From an uncultured Bacteroidales bacterium (GTDB taxonomy: Bacteria > Bacteroidota > Bacteroidia > Bacteroidales > Bacteroidaceae): 37,102 nt of DNA. The notes beneath the pieces were generated by a model. It was given only the letters and a program-made list of their open reading frames with translations, ran no database searches and was not told where the DNA came from. The position numbers and the translations under genes were made by a program. Each line of letters opens with the position of its first letter. Position 1 is the first letter of the stretch. The stretch is taken from positions 1-37,102 of the forward strand of contig CADAGX010000024.1 in NCBI GenBank assembly GCA_902787575.1, in the 5' to 3' direction. Positions 24,498 through 32,997 of the stretch are shown here, piece after piece.

Positions 24498-24581
24498 CAA
24501 TTTTCTCATCAAATACACATCATCTAAGGGCATGAAAACGGCCTGCAACGTGGCATTCTGCAACGTTAGGCACAAAATATT

Positions 24582-24593
24582 CGCGCGCGCGCG
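24582..24593. other. (CG)6 tract upstream of serS
   Basis: Six perfect CG dinucleotides flanked by AT-rich DNA, about 25 nt upstream of the serS -7 box. Capable of Z-DNA. Just upstream, CTGCAACGT occurs twice (24543-24551 and 24558-24566) with a 15-nt period. The gap 24498-24680 holds no gene. Confidence 0.5.
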
Positions 24594-24615
24594 TTACTTT
24601 TTTATATTTTTTCAG

Positions 24616-24623
24616 TACCTTTG
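24616..24623 (+). promoter_or_regulatory. -7 element for serS
   Basis: TACCTTTG followed by CGCG is a perfect TAnnTTTG, 57 nt before the serS ATG. The -33 region is a T-rich run without clear TTTG. Confidence 0.5.
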
Positions 24624-24680
24624 CGCGAAGAATGCCAGTGGCGTTTTCAGGAACAGAACGTAAATTTAAAAAACATACAC

Positions 24681-25997
24681 ATGCTAACGCTGAAATTAAT
24701 CACAGAAGAGACAGAACGTGTGGTGCGCGGCTTGGAGAAAAAGCACTTTCAGGGTGCCCGCGAGGCCGTGGCCGAAGTAATTGCAACAGATAAGATTCGT
24801 CGAGAGGCACAGACGCAGCTCGACCAGAACCTATCGGAAGCTAAGAAACTGGCTGCCGAGATCGGTGCGCTGATGAAGCAGGGAAAACGCGACGAAGCCG
24901 ACGCAGTGAAAAACAAAGTGGCCGCACTGAAGGAAACAAACAAGGCACTCGAGGAGACTAAAGCTGGTGCCGAGGCTGACATGGTGCGCCAACTCTGCGC
25001 CATACCCAACATACCATACGATCTCGTGCCCGAAGGCACTGGCGCCGAGGATAATCTGGTGGTAAAGAGCAGCCTGCGCGAATGCAAACCGGGCGACACT
25101 GTCGGAAACTGGGACACCGTACCCGACAATGGCGAAGCCAAACTACCGCATTGGGAACTGGCAAAAAAATACAATCTCATCGACTTTGACCTCGGCGTGA
25201 AGATTACAGGCGCAGGTTTTCCCGTTTACAGAGGAAAAGGCGCCCGTCTGCAGCGTGCACTCATCAACTTCTTTCTCGACGAGGCACGTGCCGCAGGTTA
25301 CGAAGAAATCATGCCGCCCACAGTGGTGAACCAGGCCAGCGGCTACGGCACAGGTCAGTTGCCCGACAAGGAAGGTCAGATGTATCACTGCGAGGTGGAC
25401 GACCTCTACCTGATACCCACGGCCGAGGTGCCGGTGACCAACATTTACCGCGATGTGATACTCGACGAGAAAGATCTCCCCATCAAGAATTGCGCTTACA
25501 CGCAGTGTTTCCGTCGCGAGGCCGGCTCGTACGGCAAGGATGTACGTGGGCTGAACCGCCTGCACGAGTTCTCGAAGGTGGAAATCGTGCGCATCGACAC
25601 ACCGGAGCACAGCGACGAGAGTCACCGCGAAATGTTGGAGCACGTGGAGGGACTGCTCAAAAAGTTGGAGCTCCCCTATCGCATCCTGCGTCTCTGCGGC
25701 GGCGACATGAGTTTCACCAGCAGCATTTGCTACGACTTCGAGGTCTATAGCGAGGCTCAGAAGCGTTGGCTCGAGGTAAGCAGCGTGTCGAACTTCGACA
25801 CTTATCAGGCAAACCGACTGAAATGTCGCATCCGCCGCGCAGCAGACAAGAAGACCGAGATTGCGCACACGCTCAACGGCTCTGCTCTAGCCCTGCCGCG
25901 CATCGTGGCCGCACTGCTCGAAAACAACCAGACAGCAGCCGGCATCCGCATTCCCAAAGCCCTCGTCCCCTATTGTGGCTTCGAGATGATAGACTAA
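24681..25997 (+). CDS. serS: Serine--tRNA ligase
   Basis: Charges tRNA(Ser), and tRNA(Sec) where present. 438 residues. The N-terminal long coiled-coil arm that grips the tRNA variable arm spans about 25-105 (LDQNLSEAKKLAAEIGALMK). The class II core shows motif 2 as TQCFRREAGSYGKDVRGLNRLHEF and motif 3 as the segment from LNGSALALPRIVAALLENNQ on. The serine-binding TAEVPVTN is also present. The ATG at 24681 (MLTLKLITEETERV) fits family alignments; upstream codons to 24621 start inside the promoter. First gene of a long plus-strand group. Confidence 0.97.
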   Translation: MLTLKLITEETERVVRGLEKKHFQGAREAVAEVIATDKIRREAQTQLDQNLSEAKKLAAEIGALMKQGKRDEADAVKNKVAALKETNKALEETKAGAEADMVRQLCAIPNIPYDLVPEGTGAEDNLVVKSSLRECKPGDTVGNWDTVPDNGEAKLPHWELAKKYNLIDFDLGVKITGAGFPVYRGKGARLQRALINFFLDEARAAGYEEIMPPTVVNQASGYGTGQLPDKEGQMYHCEVDDLYLIPTAEVPVTNIYRDVILDEKDLPIKNCAYTQCFRREAGSYGKDVRGLNRLHEFSKVEIVRIDTPEHSDESHREMLEHVEGLLKKLELPYRILRLCGGDMSFTSSICYDFEVYSEAQKRWLEVSSVSNFDTYQANRLKCRIRRAADKKTEIAHTLNGSALALPRIVAALLENNQTAAGIRIPKALVPYCGFEMID

Positions 25998-26022
25998 ATA
26001 TACCCCAAAAACAGCATACACA

Positions 26023-28386
26023 ATGAACCGTATAATATCCAAGCAGCAGTTCAGCGAGAAAGTTTTCAAACTGGTGGTAGAAGCACCCCTGATAGCCAAG
26101 GCACGTAAAGCCGGACACTTCGTCATCGTTCGTGTGGGCGAGAAGGGCGAACGCATCCCGCTCACCATTGCAGCCAGCGACCCCGAGCGCGGCACGATAA
26201 CACTGGTAATCCAGACCGTGGGCGCCAGCACGAGTAAGTTGTGCGCGCTCGAGCCGGGCGACGAAATCACCGATGTGGTGGGTCCGCTGGGCCGCGCCAC
26301 ACACATCGAAAAGTTTGGCACCGTCGTTTGCGCCGGCGGCGGCGTGGGCATTGCACCGATGCTGCCCATCATCGAGGCGCTGAAGGCTGCAGGAAACCGC
26401 GTAGTGAGCGTGCTTGCCGGCCGTTCGAAGGAACTTATCATTCTGGAGGACGAGGTGCGCAAGAGTTCCGACGAAGTAATTATTATGACCGACGACGGCT
26501 CCTACGGAAAACAAGGCGTCGTTACGGTAGGCATCGAGGAGGTAATCCAGCGCGAGAAAGTAGATAAGGTTTTTGCCATCGGTCCCGCCATCATGATGAA
26601 GTTCTGCTGCCTGCTGACGAAGAAGTACGATATTCCCACCGATGTGAGCCTGAACACAATCATGGTGGACGGAACAGGCATGTGTGGTGCGTGCCGCATC
26701 AGCGTGGCTGGCAAGATGAAGTTTGTCTGCGTCGATGGCCCCGAATTCGACGGCCATCAGGTGGATTTCGACGAGATGCTTCGTCGCGCCGGCGCATTCA
26801 AGGCTGAAGAAGCTGCTGCGTTCGAGAAATTCCTGCACGCGGCAGACGAAAAACCACAGCAGGCAACAACCGAAACCACGTGTGAGAAACCCGACGCCAC
26901 ACGCATGGACACCGATACACCCGTGAGCGAACTGATAGACCGCGCTGCACCATACCGCGAGGCACTGCGTAAAAGCATGAAAGCGAAGGAGCGCATGGCC
27001 ATTGCGCGCTGTCAGATGCCCGAACTCGACCCGACGTACCGCGCCACGACACGCACCGAAGAGGTGAACCGCGGCCTTACGACCGAGCAGGCTCTCACTG
27101 AGGCAAAGCGATGTCTCGACTGCGCCAACCCAACTTGCATGCAAGGTTGTCCCGTAAACATCGAGATACCCTCGTTCATAAAGAACATCGAACGTGGAGA
27201 ATTCTTAGCCGCCGCCCGGATTCTGAAGAGCACTTCTGCACTTCCTGCCGTGTGCGGCCGTGTCTGCCCACAGGAGAAACAGTGCGAAAGCCAGTGCATT
27301 CACCTGAAGATGGGCAGTCCGGCTGTGGCTATCGGCAACCTGGAACGCTTCGCCGCCGACTTTGAGCGCGAAAGCGGCCGCACGTCGTTGCCCGAGGTTG
27401 CAGCGCCCAACGGAAAGAAGATTGCCGTCATCGGTTCGGGCCCCAGCGGTCTTAGCTTTGCCGGCGACATGGCGCGCATGGGTTACGATGTGACAGTCTT
27501 CGAAGCACTGCACGAGATAGGTGGTGTGCTGAAGTATGGCATTCCCGAGTTCCGCCTGCCGAACCGCATCGTCGACGTGGAGATTGAGAACTTGCAGCGC
27601 ATGGGAGTACGGTTTGTGAAGGATTGCGTGGTGGGAAAGACCATCAGTGTCCGTCAGTTGGAAGACGAGGGATTCTGCGGAATCTTCGTCGGCAGTGGAG
27701 CCGGCCTGCCCAACTTTATGGGCATCCCAGGCGAGAATTCCAACGGTATCATGTCGAGCAATGAATATCTGACACGTGTGAATCTGATGGACGCCTCGTC
27801 CAACGACTCCGACACACCTGTACGCAAGGCCAAAAACGTAATGGTGGTCGGCGGCGGCAACACGGCAATGGACAGCTGCCGCACTGCCAAACGACTAGGT
27901 GCCGAGCGTGTTTTCATCGCATATCGCCGCAGCGAGCAGGAAATGCCCGCTCGACTCGAAGAGGTGAAGCACGCCAAAGAGGAAGGTATCGAGTTCATGA
28001 CCTTGCACAATCCCATCGAGTATCATGCCGACGAGAAGGGCAACGTCACGGAAGTGGTGCTTCAGAAAATGGAACTTGGCGAGCCGGATGCCAGTGGACG
28101 CCGCAGCCCGCAACCGATTCCGGGCGCCACAGAAACAATAGCCATCGACCAAGCCATCGTGGCCGTGGGTGTCAGCCCGAATCCCATCGTGCCGACCAGT
28201 ATCGACGGCCTGCAGTTGGGACGCAAGAACACCATCGTGGTGGACGAAACGATGCAAACCAACATCCCCACCATCTTCGCTGGCGGCGATATCGTGCGTG
28301 GCGGCGCCACCGTCATACTGGCCATGGGCGACGGACGACGTGCAGCCGCAGCGATGGATAAGTACATCAAAGAAAAACAACACTAA
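26023..28386 (+). CDS. Fused NfnA-NfnB-type NAD(P)H:ferredoxin oxidoreductase flavoprotein
   Basis: 787 residues joining two normally separate subunits. Residues 1-280 are a ferredoxin-reductase-like FAD/NAD domain (PyrK/NfnA type: VVCAGGGVGIAPMLP) with a 2Fe-2S site Asp216-x4-Cys221-x2-Cys224-x11-Cys236. The Asp in the first ligand position is a feature of NfnA rather than PyrK. Residues 310-787 resemble GltD/NfnB: cysteines 364, 367, 372, 376 and 411, 415, 421, 425 for two 4Fe-4S clusters, FAD motif IGSGPSGLSFAGD (470-482), and NADPH motif VVGGGNTAMDS. Likely role: electron-bifurcating exchange between NADH, NADPH and ferredoxin. It is often annotated as dihydroorotate dehydrogenase/glutamate synthase. 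The linker (about 270-305) is Thr/Glu-rich. Confidence 0.88.
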   Translation: MNRIISKQQFSEKVFKLVVEAPLIAKARKAGHFVIVRVGEKGERIPLTIAASDPERGTITLVIQTVGASTSKLCALEPGDEITDVVGPLGRATHIEKFGTVVCAGGGVGIAPMLPIIEALKAAGNRVVSVLAGRSKELIILEDEVRKSSDEVIIMTDDGSYGKQGVVTVGIEEVIQREKVDKVFAIGPAIMMKFCCLLTKKYDIPTDVSLNTIMVDGTGMCGACRISVAGKMKFVCVDGPEFDGHQVDFDEMLRRAGAFKAEEAAAFEKFLHAADEKPQQATTETTCEKPDATRMDTDTPVSELIDRAAPYREALRKSMKAKERMAIARCQMPELDPTYRATTRTEEVNRGLTTEQALTEAKRCLDCANPTCMQGCPVNIEIPSFIKNIERGEFLAAARILKSTSALPAVCGRVCPQEKQCESQCIHLKMGSPAVAIGNLERFAADFERESGRTSLPEVAAPNGKKIAVIGSGPSGLSFAGDMARMGYDVTVFEALHEIGGVLKYGIPEFRLPNRIVDVEIENLQRMGVRFVKDCVVGKTISVRQLEDEGFCGIFVGSGAGLPNFMGIPGENSNGIMSSNEYLTRVNLMDASSNDSDTPVRKAKNVMVVGGGNTAMDSCRTAKRLGAERVFIAYRRSEQEMPARLEEVKHAKEEGIEFMTLHNPIEYHADEKGNVTEVVLQKMELGEPDASGRRSPQPIPGATETIAIDQAIVAVGVSPNPIVPTSIDGLQLGRKNTIVVDETMQTNIPTIFAGGDIVRGGATVILAMGDGRRAAAAMDKYIKEKQH

Positions 28387-28403
28387 GAACAAAAAACGAT
28401 AAG

Positions 28404-30155
28404 ATGAGACACACAGCGATGAGACACCTGCTCGTGCTGCTGAGCGCATTCTTTATGCTGAATGCGTACGCTTGGGAGCGCGAGACTATTTGGCCGAAAG
28501 GCAAAATGCCGGATGCACAGGCCCACCAGATTGCGGCCATGACGGACGAAACGTCGAGCCCCAAATTCAATGCCGACAAGCACCGCGTAGCCTACCTCGA
28601 GTGGTTCGACGCACCGGCAAAGGAGAAACGCACCAACGGATGCATGATTCTCATTTCAGGCGGCAGTTACAAGAACTGCTGCGACGTGGGGCTTATCAAA
28701 CTCTGGCGCGAGACATTCACCGCTCTGGGCTTCCAGTGCGTGAATTTTGTGTATCGCACACCACGCCCCACAGGTCTGCCCATCTACCAGACGGCTTGGG
28801 AAGACGGACAGCGCGCCGTACGCATGGTGCGTAGCGAGGCAAAGAAGCGCGGTTTCGACCCCGAGAAAATTGGCGTCATCTCCATGTCTGCTGGCTCTCA
28901 CTTGGCAACCCTGCTGGCCACAACGTCGCTGACGCCGGCCTACACGCCAGTGGACAAACTCGACACGCTGCCGTGTCACATCAACTGGGCAATCATCAAC
29001 GCACCGGCCTACGTCACCACTGATGCAGAGGATGGCACACGCGCCACACGCCTTGGCTACGGAGTGGACGTGCGTATCTCCGATGTTTTCAAGTTCGACG
29101 CCAAGACTTGCCCCATCAGCCTGCATCACGGCGGCAACGATGTGTACTCGCCCAACGGCTCAACGCTCATCTACCGCGAATTGCGCAAGCGAAAAGTGCC
29201 GGCAGAACTTCATCTCTATCCCGACAAAGGACACGGAGCATTCGGGCTGGAACGCGGCATCGAGTTCATGCGCCAGATGGGATTCATCGGTCCGCTGGAG
29301 CCAGAGGTTGAAATCATGTCGCGCTACAACAACGACGACGCACGACGCGAGAAAATCGTGGAGGACGTGTGGCCCGAAGGAAAAATGCCGTGCGCACAAG
29401 AGCACCAGTGCAAGCCGTATATCGAATGGCACTTCCCGAAGCAGCTGAAGACAAACGCCATACAGATAATGTATTCGGGCGGCAGCTACAGAGGCAACGG
29501 TCCCGACGGCTTCGAGGTGGCACCGGTGCGCCGTTACCTCACCGAGAAAGGTATAACCGTCGTCACCCTGAAGTACCGCACACCGCGTCCCACGGCAGAA
29601 AGTGGGCTGGCCAAGCATACTTCTGCATGGCAGGATTTGCAGCGCACCATTCGCATCGTGCGTAGCAAAGCCAAGAGTTTCGGGCTCGACCCTGAGAAAA
29701 TCGGCATCATGGGCTTCTCGGCCGGCGGCCACCTCACCCTGATGGGTGTCACCTCGTCGCTCCACCAGTCTTACCTGCCGATAGACGAAATAGACAAGCA
29801 GCCGTGCAACGTGCAATGGGGCATTGGCATCTATCCAGCCTATGCTTTGACAGACGGCCCGGATGGACACAACACGGACGGCGGCAACGAGGACACAGAC
29901 CTGCTGGTGCCCGAATTCAGTTTCGACCTGAAAACAGCACCGATGCTCCTCGTTCATGGAGACGGCGACGGCTTCTCGGCCATGAACTCGGTAAAGACAT
30001 GGGAAAAGATGCGTAGCATGGGCATCCAAAGCGAGTTACATACGTTGGCCACACGCCCACATTGTTTCCAGAGGACAGCCGCGCCCGGCACGGGAAGCTA
30101 CACGTATCTCGACCGCGTTGGCGAGTTTTTGGATTACATGCTAAACAAAAAGTAA
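28404..30155 (+). CDS. Secreted tandem alpha/beta-hydrolase (esterase-like)
   Basis: 583 residues: a signal peptide (about 1-23) and two homologous alpha/beta-hydrolase domains. Each domain opens with a WPxGKMP motif (30-36; 323-329), then GGSY, then a YRTPRPT motif (117-123; 391-397). Probable triads: domain 1 Ser162 (SMSAGSHL), Asp246 (HGGNDVY), His277 (DKGHGAFG); domain 2 Ser439 (GFSAGGHL), Asp520 or Asp522 (VHGDGDGF), His553 (RPHCF). Domain 1 has Ser in place of the usual first Gly of GxSxG. The layout resembles acetyl-xylan or carbohydrate esterases of gut Bacteroidales; the substrate is unknown. An alternative ATG lies at 28419, both in a repeated ATGAGACAC. Confidence 0.85.
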   Translation: MRHTAMRHLLVLLSAFFMLNAYAWERETIWPKGKMPDAQAHQIAAMTDETSSPKFNADKHRVAYLEWFDAPAKEKRTNGCMILISGGSYKNCCDVGLIKLWRETFTALGFQCVNFVYRTPRPTGLPIYQTAWEDGQRAVRMVRSEAKKRGFDPEKIGVISMSAGSHLATLLATTSLTPAYTPVDKLDTLPCHINWAIINAPAYVTTDAEDGTRATRLGYGVDVRISDVFKFDAKTCPISLHHGGNDVYSPNGSTLIYRELRKRKVPAELHLYPDKGHGAFGLERGIEFMRQMGFIGPLEPEVEIMSRYNNDDARREKIVEDVWPEGKMPCAQEHQCKPYIEWHFPKQLKTNAIQIMYSGGSYRGNGPDGFEVAPVRRYLTEKGITVVTLKYRTPRPTAESGLAKHTSAWQDLQRTIRIVRSKAKSFGLDPEKIGIMGFSAGGHLTLMGVTSSLHQSYLPIDEIDKQPCNVQWGIGIYPAYALTDGPDGHNTDGGNEDTDLLVPEFSFDLKTAPMLLVHGDGDGFSAMNSVKTWEKMRSMGIQSELHTLATRPHCFQRTAAPGTGSYTYLDRVGEFLDYMLNKK

Positions 30156-30167
30156 CCTCGACCTGCG

Positions 30168-30533
30168 ATGAACGGATTGTATACTGTAGCGCTACTCTTG
30201 GCCAGCAATGTTTTCATGACGCTGGCTTGGTACCTCCACCTGCGTCTTTCGGAATCAGGAGTCAGCTCACACTGGCCGTTGATTGCCGTGATTGTCTTTT
30301 CGTGGGGCATCGCCTTCATTGAATATTGTTTTATGATTCCAGCCAATCGGATAGGCTTTGTCGGAAACGGCGGACCCTTCACGCTAATGCAACTGAAGGT
30401 CATTCAGGAGGTAATCTCGCTGCTGGTTTTCTGCATCATTGCCAATATGCTGTTCCAAGGCCAGCAGTTGCACTGGAACCACGTGGCAGCAGCCGTCTGT
30501 CTGGTATTGGCCGTGTACTTTATTTTCAAATAA
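30168..30533 (+). CDS. DMT-superfamily small membrane protein (DUF486-like)
   Basis: 121 residues with four hydrophobic segments (about 4-23, 36-56, 72-95, 102-119). The middle motif FSWGIAFIEYCFMIPANRIG and the later FTLMQLKVIQEVISLLVF match DUF486 (COG3169), small multidrug-resistance-like proteins with unknown substrate. Starts 12 nt after the hydrolase gene and ends 13 nt before the next, so it is part of the operon. No signal peptide apart from the first membrane helix. Confidence 0.85.
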   Translation: MNGLYTVALLLASNVFMTLAWYLHLRLSESGVSSHWPLIAVIVFSWGIAFIEYCFMIPANRIGFVGNGGPFTLMQLKVIQEVISLLVFCIIANMLFQGQQLHWNHVAAAVCLVLAVYFIFK

Positions 30534-30546
30534 AGCCATTTAACAC

Positions 30547-31797
30547 ATGAAGCGAACAGCACTTTTACTCCTTGTGGCTCTCTGCCTGACAGCATCCGCG
30601 CAACGGCGGCGCAAGCCGGTGGAACCGGTTTTTGATGTCACGCCCGAGCAAGCCATTGCCGCCTACGATTTCAACAAGGCTGAGGAGATTCTGAACGCAC
30701 AGATAGACTACCTCGAAAAGACGCAGCAGCCCACCGACGAGAAGGAGGCCCTGCTGGAAATCGTAAGGAAGAACCTTCTGAAACTGCAGTCCACAGCATG
30801 CGTGACATTCATCGATAGCATAGTGCTTCCTAAGAGCCTTCTGCTCAGTCACCTGCTGCTGGGCAGCGAGAGCGGCTCCGTGGAGAGCGCATCCAAGCTG
30901 TTGGGCACGCCCGACTCGCTCGGCTGCACACTCTACCTGAACCAACTCGAAAACAAACGGCTCTTTGCTGCGCCAAACGCTGCAGGCCACCTGCGCCTCT
31001 ACGGGCAAGAACTGATAGGCGGCGAATGGACCAAGGCACTGCCGCTGGACGGACTTGGCGAGGAAGACGAAGCAGATATGAACTTCCCCTTCATGCTCGA
31101 CGATGGCGTGACACTCTACTTCGCTGCCTGCAGTGAGGAAGGACTGGGCGGATATGATATCTATATGACGCGCTACGACACCGATGAGCACACGTTCCTC
31201 GCGCCCGAAAACGTGGGAATGCCCTTCAACTCGCCCGCCAACGATTATCTATATGTCGTGGACGAGTTCAACAATCTGGGCTACTTCGCCACAGACCGCA
31301 ACCAACCGGCCGACAGCGTCTGCCTCTACACCTTCATTCCCAGTCAGACGCGCCGCGTCTACAACGAAGAAAACGTAGGACGCAACGGGCTGCGACGTCT
31401 GGCACGCATACAGAGCATCCGCGAGACGTGGACAGACAAGGCTGATGTTGCTGCGGCACAGAAGCGGCTGGCCGAAGTACGCAATGGGGAGAAGCAGGAA
31501 CAGAAGGCTCACGACTTCGACTTCATACTCAACGACCGCCACGTCTACACCACCCTTTCAGATTTCCGTAGCGACGAGGCACGCAAGCTGGCAGTCCGCT
31601 GGCTCGAGACGAAACGCGACAACGAGAAGACCACGGCCGCCCTGCGCCAACTGCGTGAGCAATATGCAGCAGCGCCCGCTGCCACCAAGCAGCAACTGGC
31701 TCCTCAAATACGCATCATGGAAGCCAAGGCCGAACAATTATATAGCGAACAGAGAGAACAAGAAAAACAAATACGTAAAAGAGAAACTGTAAACTGA
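30547..31797 (+). CDS. Periplasmic protein with PD40-like beta-propeller repeats
   Basis: 416 residues with a signal peptide (1-18, LLLLVALCLTASAQ). A helical segment follows (30-110). Residues about 130-265 contain strands typical of WD40-like PD40 repeats, for example GLGGYDIYMTRYD and FNSPANDYLYVVDEFNNLGYFATDR, as in Bacteroidetes OmpA-associated and PorE-like proteins. The C-terminal 110 residues are highly charged and likely coiled coil (AEQLYSEQREQEKQIRKRE). No OmpA domain is attached. Its function is unknown. 5 nt before the phosphorylase gene. Confidence 0.75.
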   Translation: MKRTALLLLVALCLTASAQRRRKPVEPVFDVTPEQAIAAYDFNKAEEILNAQIDYLEKTQQPTDEKEALLEIVRKNLLKLQSTACVTFIDSIVLPKSLLLSHLLLGSESGSVESASKLLGTPDSLGCTLYLNQLENKRLFAAPNAAGHLRLYGQELIGGEWTKALPLDGLGEEDEADMNFPFMLDDGVTLYFAACSEEGLGGYDIYMTRYDTDEHTFLAPENVGMPFNSPANDYLYVVDEFNNLGYFATDRNQPADSVCLYTFIPSQTRRVYNEENVGRNGLRRLARIQSIRETWTDKADVAAAQKRLAEVRNGEKQEQKAHDFDFILNDRHVYTTLSDFRSDEARKLAVRWLETKRDNEKTTAALRQLREQYAAAPAATKQQLAPQIRIMEAKAEQLYSEQREQEKQIRKRETVN

Positions 31798-31802
31798 CAA
31801 CC

Positions 31803-32684
31803 ATGAAACGCTTTGAACCATCAGAACTAATCATCAACGAGGACGGTAGCGTATTCCATCTTCACGTCCGTCCCGAACAGCTGGCAGACAGAGTTATCCT
31901 CGTAGGCGATCCTGGCCGCGTGGATTTGGTGGCAAGCCACTTCGAAACAAAAGAGTGCGACCTGCAGAGTCGCGAGTTTCATACCATCACAGGCACCTTC
32001 GCAGGCAAGCGAATCACAGTGCTCTCCACTGGCATCGGCTGCGACAACATCGACATTACGATGAACGAGCTGGATGCCTTGGCAAATATAGATTTCGAGA
32101 CGCGCACCGAGAAAGCCATCAAGCGCACACTCACGCTCGTACGCATCGGCACTTGCGGCGGCTTGCAACCCGAAGCTCCCTTGGGAACATTCATTGCCAG
32201 CGTCAAGAGTATTGGTTTCGACGGCTTGCTCAATTACTACGCTGGCCGCAACGATGTCTGCGACCTGGAAATGGAAAAGGCTTTCGTCCAGCATATGAAC
32301 TGGTGCCCGCTGAAAGGAGCGCCCTATGTGGCTACAGCCGACGCCTCTCTCATCGAGCAAGTAGCAGGAAAGGAAATGCTGCGCGGCATCACAGTGGCTT
32401 GCGGCGGTTTCTACGGCCCGCAAGGCCGTCAAATTCGCCTCGGCATACAAGACCCTGACCAGAATGAGAAGATTGAGTCTTTCCGCTATCAGACAAGCAA
32501 AGGTGAACTGAAGATTTACAACTTCGAGATGGAGTCGTCCGCCCTCGCTGGCCTTGCTGCCTTGCTCGGACACCGTGCCATGACCTGCTGCATGGTTATC
32601 GCTAACCGCTACGCAAAGGAGATGAACACCAACTACAAAGGCAGCATCGACGAACTCATCAAGCTTGTCCTCGACCGGATCTAA
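31803..32684 (+). CDS. Uridine phosphorylase-like nucleoside phosphorylase
   Basis: 293 residues, phosphorolysis of nucleosides to base plus ribose 1-phosphate. Motifs of the PNP/UDP family: phosphate site VILVGDPGRVDLV (30-42), STGIGCDNIDI (74-84), LVRIGTCGGL (near 112-121) and FEMESSALAGLAALLGH, whose Glu-Met-Glu binds ribose. The overall pattern is closest to Udp-type enzymes, though the 40-residue excess over E. coli Udp indicates the Bacteroidetes subgroup, and specificity cannot be fixed. With upp elsewhere in the window it would feed pyrimidine salvage. ATG at 31803 directly after the preceding gene. Confidence 0.88.
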   Translation: MKRFEPSELIINEDGSVFHLHVRPEQLADRVILVGDPGRVDLVASHFETKECDLQSREFHTITGTFAGKRITVLSTGIGCDNIDITMNELDALANIDFETRTEKAIKRTLTLVRIGTCGGLQPEAPLGTFIASVKSIGFDGLLNYYAGRNDVCDLEMEKAFVQHMNWCPLKGAPYVATADASLIEQVAGKEMLRGITVACGGFYGPQGRQIRLGIQDPDQNEKIESFRYQTSKGELKIYNFEMESSALAGLAALLGHRAMTCCMVIANRYAKEMNTNYKGSIDELIKLVLDRI

Positions 32685-32692
32685 TCAAGGTA

Positions 32693-32995
32693 ATGGCAGA
32701 AATAACAATATCAATAATCTTTGCCCTTATTCCTCTAGTAATGAGCATAATCATTGCCTTTGGTAAGGGCGATGACCTCATTGCAGGGTACAATACTGCA
32801 AGCAGGGAAGAGAAAGAGAAGGTAAACATCAAGCGTTTGAGACTTGTGACCGTCATTATGCTTCTGCTTTCCAGCATTTTTGTCGCTTTTCTGCCTTTCG
32901 CCTCGCAGATGCAGCAATATGCAATGATTGCAGTATTGATATTCCTCGCCGTGATATTCATCATAATAGCCAACACCTGGTGCAAAAAGAAATAG
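32693..32995 (+). CDS. DUF3784 small membrane protein
   Basis: 100 residues: membrane helix (about 5-23), then the family motif KGDDLIAGYNTASREEKEK in a cytoplasmic loop, then two more helices (49-71, 76-94) and a basic end CKKK. DUF3784 is found in Firmicutes and Bacteroidetes; function unknown. Base composition is visibly more AT-rich than its neighbours, which may mean later acquisition or only the hydrophobic content. It overlaps no gene and lies 8 nt after the phosphorylase and 2 nt before the aldolase gene. Confidence 0.85.
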   Translation: MAEITISIIFALIPLVMSIIIAFGKGDDLIAGYNTASREEKEKVNIKRLRLVTVIMLLLSSIFVAFLPFASQMQQYAMIAVLIFLAVIFIIIANTWCKKK

Positions 32996-32997
32996 CG

